Below are positions 24,458-28,005 of a stretch of 28,005 bases of DNA, piece by piece. Where the stretch lies: contig CAKTWD010000010.1 of assembly GCA_934630485.1 (NCBI GenBank), positions 1-28,005 on the forward strand, written 5' to 3'. The notes under the pieces were generated by a model. The model was not told the DNA's origin. It searched no databases and saw nothing but the letters and a program-made list of their open reading frames with translations. Origin of the DNA: an uncultured Eggerthellaceae bacterium (GTDB lineage: Bacteria > Actinomycetota > Coriobacteriia > Coriobacteriales > Eggerthellaceae). Made by a program: the position numbers and the translations under genes. Within the stretch, counting starts at the first letter, position 1. Each line of letters begins with the position of its first letter.

Positions 24458-24489
24458 GCGACTCGGTTCAAAATCGAGGGGTTGTAGAG

Positions 24490-24533
24490 CAAAAATCGAC
24501 CGCCCTGGCAGCCCGAAGACAGCCAAGGCGGTC
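24490..24533 (-). terminator. Pyridoxamine kinase terminator
   Basis: Minus strand: GACCGCC-x-TGGC pairs with GCCA-x-GGCGGTC around a 12-nt loop, followed by GATTTTTG, about 32 nt after the stop. Confidence 0.85.
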
Positions 24534-24564
24534 AAGCAAGTTCACATGATCGTTTTCGCGATCG

Positions 24565-25458
24565 CTACTTCAGCAGATCGGTGACCTGGCCAAGCAGCAG
24601 CTCAAAGGAAACGCCACGCTCCTGGAAGTTGGGTTGCTTCGCAGAGACGATCATCGCGTCGTGCGTGAAGTCGCCCGCGAAACGAACGGCCTGGTCAAGC
24701 GTGCGACCAGCCATGATAGCTGCCAGCAGGCACGAAGCGTAAACGTCGCCGGTGCCATGCAGCATGTACGGCAGGTACTCGTTGGAAAGCTCGTGAGTCT
24801 CGCAGTCAACACCGCCGACGAAATTGCGGATGACGTTTTCGCCCTCGCGCTGAATGCCCTTCAGCACCACATGCTTGGCTCCCTTGGCGACCAGCGCGGC
24901 AACAATACGATGAGCCTCTTCATCAGAGATATCGGTGCCCGCCCAGTCATCGCCGATAGGCTCGCCCAAAATGATGGCTGCTTCGGTCAGGTTTGGGGTA
25001 AGGATGTCGGCACCAGCGGCAAGCTCGGCCATAGCGGCGCACAGCTCGGGCGTGTAGGTGGGGTAAACCTTGCCATGATCAGCCATAACAGGGTCAACCA
25101 CGCGCAGCGCGTTGGGGTACATGGCGTACAGCTCGCGAATCAGATCGACCTGCTCGGGTGCACCCAAGAAGCCGCTGTAAATGGCGTCGATCTCAACGCC
25201 GATGCCCTTCCAAGCGTTGATGTAGTCCTGCAGGATATTGGTGGTGTCGTGCATGTAGAAGCCAGGGAACGCCGTGTGGCTGCTGAACAGGCCGGTCGGC
25301 ACGGGGCAGACATCGCAGCCTGCCGCGGAAAGAACGGGGATCGCCACGCCAAGCGAGCACTTGCCGTAACCACACAGGTCATGAACAGCAGCAACGCGCG
25401 GGATGTAGTCGCCTTCTCGCTTGTACAGCGCGGGGAGATCGGTGGTCTGATAGATCAT
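24565..25458 (-). CDS. pdxY: Pyridoxal/pyridoxamine kinase
   Basis: A 297-aa ribokinase-superfamily enzyme that phosphorylates pyridoxal, pyridoxamine or pyridoxine in the vitamin B6 salvage route. Visible features: VAAVHDLCGYGKCSLGVAIPVLSAAGCDVCPVPTGLFSSHT at the N-terminus, VVDPVMADHGKVY mid-protein, LTPNLTEAAIILGE, and the anion-hole/catalytic motif LHGTGDVYASCL. Length fits PdxY/PdxK. AGAAGGACCTG precedes the ATG. A TATACT -10 lies near 25513-25508 on the minus strand without a clear -35. It is transcribed alone. No de novo B6 genes are seen nearby. Confidence 0.93.
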   Translation of the reverse strand: MIYQTTDLPALYKREGDYIPRVAAVHDLCGYGKCSLGVAIPVLSAAGCDVCPVPTGLFSSHTAFPGFYMHDTTNILQDYINAWKGIGVEIDAIYSGFLGAPEQVDLIRELYAMYPNALRVVDPVMADHGKVYPTYTPELCAAMAELAAGADILTPNLTEAAIILGEPIGDDWAGTDISDEEAHRIVAALVAKGAKHVVLKGIQREGENVIRNFVGGVDCETHELSNEYLPYMLHGTGDVYASCLLAAIMAGRTLDQAVRFAGDFTHDAMIVSAKQPNFQERGVSFELLLGQVTDLLK

Positions 25459-25583
25459 CAGGTCCTTCTTTCATCGAATGCTTTTGCAGAAGTTATCTTG
25501 GCGGTAAGTATAGTCCGCATTGCGCCGATCGATGAGGAAAGTTTACAAGCCAGAGCAGCCATCCATCGCCGCGCCAACAGGAG

Positions 25584-25625
25584 TCGAACAGGCGCCCAAC
25601 GCCAATCGAACAGGCGCCCAACGCC
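25584..25625. repeat. Two tandem copies of a 20-bp repeat, 22-nt period
   Basis: TCGAACAGGCGCCCAACGCC occurs at 25584-25603 and again, identical, at 25606-25625. It lies just downstream of the multipass kinase gene. Each copy has short GGCG/CGCC dyads. Confidence 0.75.
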
Positions 25626-25660
25626 CATGAGTCGAAATGATATCGGGAACCCAACGCGAA

Positions 25661-27682
25661 TTATTTGCGGAGGACGACAACCACGAACAGCATAATCGCA
25701 GCAGAAACAGCAATGGGAACGATCAAACCAGGCCCCGGAGCTACCACGCCACCCATGCCCGCCTCAAACCACGCTGCAGCGAATGCGCCCGCAACCAACA
25801 AGGCGGCCGCAAGCACCACGCCGAACACGGCAAGCGGCTTGCTCCCCCTCGAGTTGCACGCCGACTCTGCAACCACGGCGACCAGCCAACTAGCGACAAT
25901 GCACCAAGTAGCAGGCGCTGCAAGCATGGCCAGCAGGCGGTGCGAGACATCGACCTGCGCGAAATTCCAGTAGATGAGCGCTTCCCAACCCATCATGTTG
26001 CCGGTTCCGCAGGCGCCCAAAACCAACGCCCACAGCGCCGCAAACGCAAGCGTGATGAAAGCATTGCGCGGGCGAAGGCACGTGCCCGCCGCCAAGGGAA
26101 GGAACGCGTTGAATCCGAACGCGCCCACTACGGGCAAGGCCATAGCGACATTCGGCTCTGCGATGCCAATACGCCCGACGAAGAACCACCAGGCAATACT
26201 GGCAGCCAACAAAATCACACCAATAAGCGGACTAGCACCCATCACGAATGTCAGCGATACCGCACAGAAACCAACCAAGGCTCCAACATGCGGAACGATC
26301 GCACCCAACACGGCGAACGCCAGCGACATGACGACCATGAACACCAGCGGGGACGAAGACGCGAAAACGCTGCTGCTCAGTTGCGCAAGCGAGGAGGTAG
26401 CGGCATAGGCACCGGTACTCCAACCTGCAAAGAACGGCAGATTCGCCAACGCAAGGAAACCTAGGAATCCGCTGGTCAGCGCACCGAAGATGCGCGAAAG
26501 CGTTTTCTGGACGGAGGGTGTGAGCCTGTCTTTCATAGGAACTTTCGGGGCGCGGGGCCTGCTCTGACCGCGGTTTTCGCGCTGGCTTTGACCGCTTCGA
26601 GATCCGCAAGATGCGCCCGAGCGCTCCCTCCTCTCTTCCTCTTGATTTTGGTTTTCGGCCTGCAAAAGCAGCGGATCCATAACATCGGTCTCGCCATCAT
26701 GCGCAGCGCGGGCAGCATCCAACGCATCCGCAACGACGTACTTCAGCTGGGTGACACCCTCTTCAGCATCTCCCAAGAACTTGTCAGCTTCCTCCTGGAA
26801 ATCAAACACCGATTCGTAACGGTCTTCCTTTTCTGGAGCAAGCGCATAGAAAAGCACGTCGTCCAGGCTCTCGTCCAAGCCATCCCAGCAAAGCGAAGGA
26901 AGAACGAGCTCGGCATCGACAATGGCTTGCTCGGCGCGAGCCAAATCGGGAGCCGTAAACGGGTTTGAGCCAACAAGCATCTCGTATGCGACGGAAGCCA
27001 GCGACCACTCGTCCGTACGCACGTCAAGTTCCTCGCGGCGCATCTGCTCAAGCGGCATGTAGCCGATGGTGCCGCCGCCCGTGGTTCCCACGCCTGAAGC
27101 GTCAACCAAGGTGGCAAGTCCGAAATCGGTTACTTTGACCTGGCCTTCTCGATTGATGAGGATGTTGTCGGGCTTGATGTCCAAGTGGAGCACGCGATGC
27201 GCGTGTGCCTTTTTCAAAGCGCCCGCAACCGCATCGAACACCGCGGTGATCATATCGAGCGTCACGTAGTCGACATAGTCACGCATCAGCTTTGAAAGCG
27301 TGATGCCCTCGATGTATTCCATCACCAAGTAGGCAGTTTGTCCGCGAACCTCAACGTCGTAGACGGTAACGATATGCGGGTCGGACAGCATGGCGGCCGT
27401 GCGCGCCTCGTCCAATCCGGGGATATGGGCAAGCGCCTGAACGTCCTGATCATCAGGAAGGTCATGGGAAGACAAGCCGTGAGTGATCGCGGCCGATCCC
27501 GCAACCGCGTCGGCGCCCGGCAACGCAGCGCGCAGGGCATCGGTTTCGGTTAAGGGAATGGCTTTGATGGCGACCCTACGCTGGATGCGCGGATCCTTAG
27601 CCACCATGACGGTGCCGTATCCGCCCGCACCGGCTTCGCCCAACAGGCGATATCGGTCGAGTATGAGCTTGCCTTTGGCCAT
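25661..27682 (-). CDS. Ser/Thr protein kinase with non-RD loop and multipass membrane domain
   Basis: A 673-aa protein. The kinase domain (about 8-300) has GEAGAGGYGTV, K40 in VAIK, an insertion of about 30 residues between the ATP lysine and the C-helix, catalytic loop HLDIKPDN (D168, Leu167 where RD kinases have Arg), DFG 186-188 and GYMPLEQM. A charged Gln/Glu/Arg/Ser-rich linker (about 335-385) follows. The C-terminal half (about 397-671) holds eight or so hydrophobic segments with no recognised extracellular sensor. Most bacterial Hanks kinases have one helix and PASTA or other ectodomain, so this layout is unusual. The start at 27682 is chosen over an upstream ATG because the protein then begins at the usual place for a kinase. 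AAAGGG lies 12 nt upstream. It is far from the pknB cluster. Target unknown. Confidence 0.9.
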   Translation of the reverse strand: MAKGKLILDRYRLLGEAGAGGYGTVMVAKDPRIQRRVAIKAIPLTETDALRAALPGADAVAGSAAITHGLSSHDLPDDQDVQALAHIPGLDEARTAAMLSDPHIVTVYDVEVRGQTAYLVMEYIEGITLSKLMRDYVDYVTLDMITAVFDAVAGALKKAHAHRVLHLDIKPDNILINREGQVKVTDFGLATLVDASGVGTTGGGTIGYMPLEQMRREELDVRTDEWSLASVAYEMLVGSNPFTAPDLARAEQAIVDAELVLPSLCWDGLDESLDDVLFYALAPEKEDRYESVFDFQEEADKFLGDAEEGVTQLKYVVADALDAARAAHDGETDVMDPLLLQAENQNQEEERRERSGASCGSRSGQSQRENRGQSRPRAPKVPMKDRLTPSVQKTLSRIFGALTSGFLGFLALANLPFFAGWSTGAYAATSSLAQLSSSVFASSSPLVFMVVMSLAFAVLGAIVPHVGALVGFCAVSLTFVMGASPLIGVILLAASIAWWFFVGRIGIAEPNVAMALPVVGAFGFNAFLPLAAGTCLRPRNAFITLAFAALWALVLGACGTGNMMGWEALIYWNFAQVDVSHRLLAMLAAPATWCIVASWLVAVVAESACNSRGSKPLAVFGVVLAAALLVAGAFAAAWFEAGMGGVVAPGPGLIVPIAVSAAIMLFVVVVLRK

Positions 27683-27714
27683 ACGGCCTGCCCTTTCAGT
27701 TGAGTTCAATCGGT

Positions 27715-27775
27715 GTGCGTTTAGATAGGGCGAAACGCACATTGACGGACGCTTTCGAAGAAAGCGCAAGCGTCC
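27715..27775. other. Hairpin-rich leader of the multipass kinase gene
   Basis: GTGCGTTT (27715-27722) pairs with AAACGCAC (27733-27740). Next to it GGACGCTT (27747-27754) pairs with AAGCGTCC (27768-27775), while CGCTTTC (27750-27756) can instead pair with GAAAGCG (27760-27766). The last two stems exclude each other. No known riboswitch was recognised. Confidence 0.5.
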
Positions 27776-27877
27776 GACCTCGCGCGTTCGTTGAAATGAT
27801 ATCGCAAATCAATGCGCCGCTTGGGATCATCGAAATGCAAGATCGTGCAAAAAGTGTGCGCAAGCGAAAAAATTATC

Positions 27878-27906
27878 TTGCGCAATCCGAGAAGCTGGCG
27901 TATTAT
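27878..27906 (+). promoter_or_regulatory. tRNA-Leu(CAG) promoter
   Basis: TTGCGC (27878-27883), 17-nt spacer, TATTAT (27901-27906), 28 nt before the tRNA. Confidence 0.6.
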
Positions 27907-27934
27907 ACCAATTCGTTATCGTCAGATAGCTCAT

Positions 27935-28005
27935 GCGGGTGTGGCGGAATTGGCAGACGCGTACGGTTCAGGTCCGTATGGGGGCAACCCCATGAAGGTT
28001 CAAGT
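27935..28005 (+). tRNA. tRNA-Leu(CAG), 3' end outside window
   Basis: Starts GCGGGTG; anticodon stem TACGG/CCGTA encloses TTCAGGT, anticodon CAG for CUG codons. The long variable arm (GGGG-GCAA-CCCC) marks class II leucine. The sequence ends at the T-loop (GGTTCAAGT), so the acceptor 3' strand is not visible. Confidence 0.95.

Noticed and set aside
23821..24492. Possible 224-residue N-terminal extension of seryl-tRNA synthetase
   Set aside because: The normal SerS N-terminus and a strong ribosome site are at 23820; the extension runs opposite another gene.
25637..26464. 275-codon plus-strand frame opposite the multipass kinase
   Set aside because: Arg/His/Gln-rich shadow of membrane-helix codons, with no ribosome site.
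1..28005. CRISPR array, insertion sequence, prophage or toxin-antitoxin module
   Set aside because: No regularly spaced repeat array, transposase, integrase or toxin-antitoxin pair was recognised; the only direct repeats are two short pairs.

Overview
The window is high-GC chromosomal DNA. It most probably comes from a Coriobacteriia member of the Actinomycetota (Eggerthellaceae-like: Eggerthella, Slackia or Adlercreutzia relatives). This is inferred from gene content and protein character, not from a marker gene. The clearest sign is an actinobacterial fhaA-fhaB-pstP-rodA/pbpA-pknB cluster, combined with gut-anaerobe genes (CstA, an OxlT-like MFS carrier, M20 peptidases). No insertion sequence, prophage, CRISPR array or other mobile DNA was recognised, and the layout is that of an ordinary core chromosome.

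Positions 1-7167 (minus strand) hold the cell-wall and phospho-signalling cluster. In order of transcription it contains an FhaA-like protein, an FhaB-like membrane FHA protein (TTG start), a membrane-anchored PP2C phosphatase, one long protein that fuses a SEDS glycosyltransferase (RodA/FtsW) to a class B penicillin-binding transpeptidase, and a PASTA-type Ser/Thr kinase cut by the window edge. The kinase and phosphatase would set phospho-Thr marks, the FHA proteins would read them, and the fused synthase would build and crosslink peptidoglycan.

Positions 7387-13916 hold an M20D amidohydrolase, an OxlT-like MFS carrier, a membrane-anchored class A-type serine hydrolase (plus strand), a beta-carbonic anhydrase (plus strand) and an M20 Sapep/PepV-type dipeptidase. 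The last two converge on a 60-nt palindrome with perfect 27-bp arms. A tRNA-Leu(CAA) with its own promoter and terminator follows.

Positions 14254-20590 (minus strand) hold CstA preceded by an unrecognised 199-aa protein, a class I DhnA-type aldolase, a TM2-domain protein with a Gln/Tyr/Pro-rich head, a PRC-barrel protein with a histone-like Lys/Ala tail, and a YtxH-like small membrane protein.

Positions 20907-28005 hold serS followed by two unrecognised genes in one tight operon, a small acidic-tailed membrane protein (plus strand), a pyridoxal/pyridoxamine kinase, a second Ser/Thr kinase with a non-RD catalytic loop and a large multipass membrane domain, and a partial tRNA-Leu(CAG) running off the right edge.

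No wholly new multi-gene system was evident. The best leads are the SEDS-PBP fusion, the HLD multipass kinase, the PRC-barrel/histone-tail protein with a duplicated motif, the unknown gene before cstA with its dyad-rich leader, and the long convergent palindrome.
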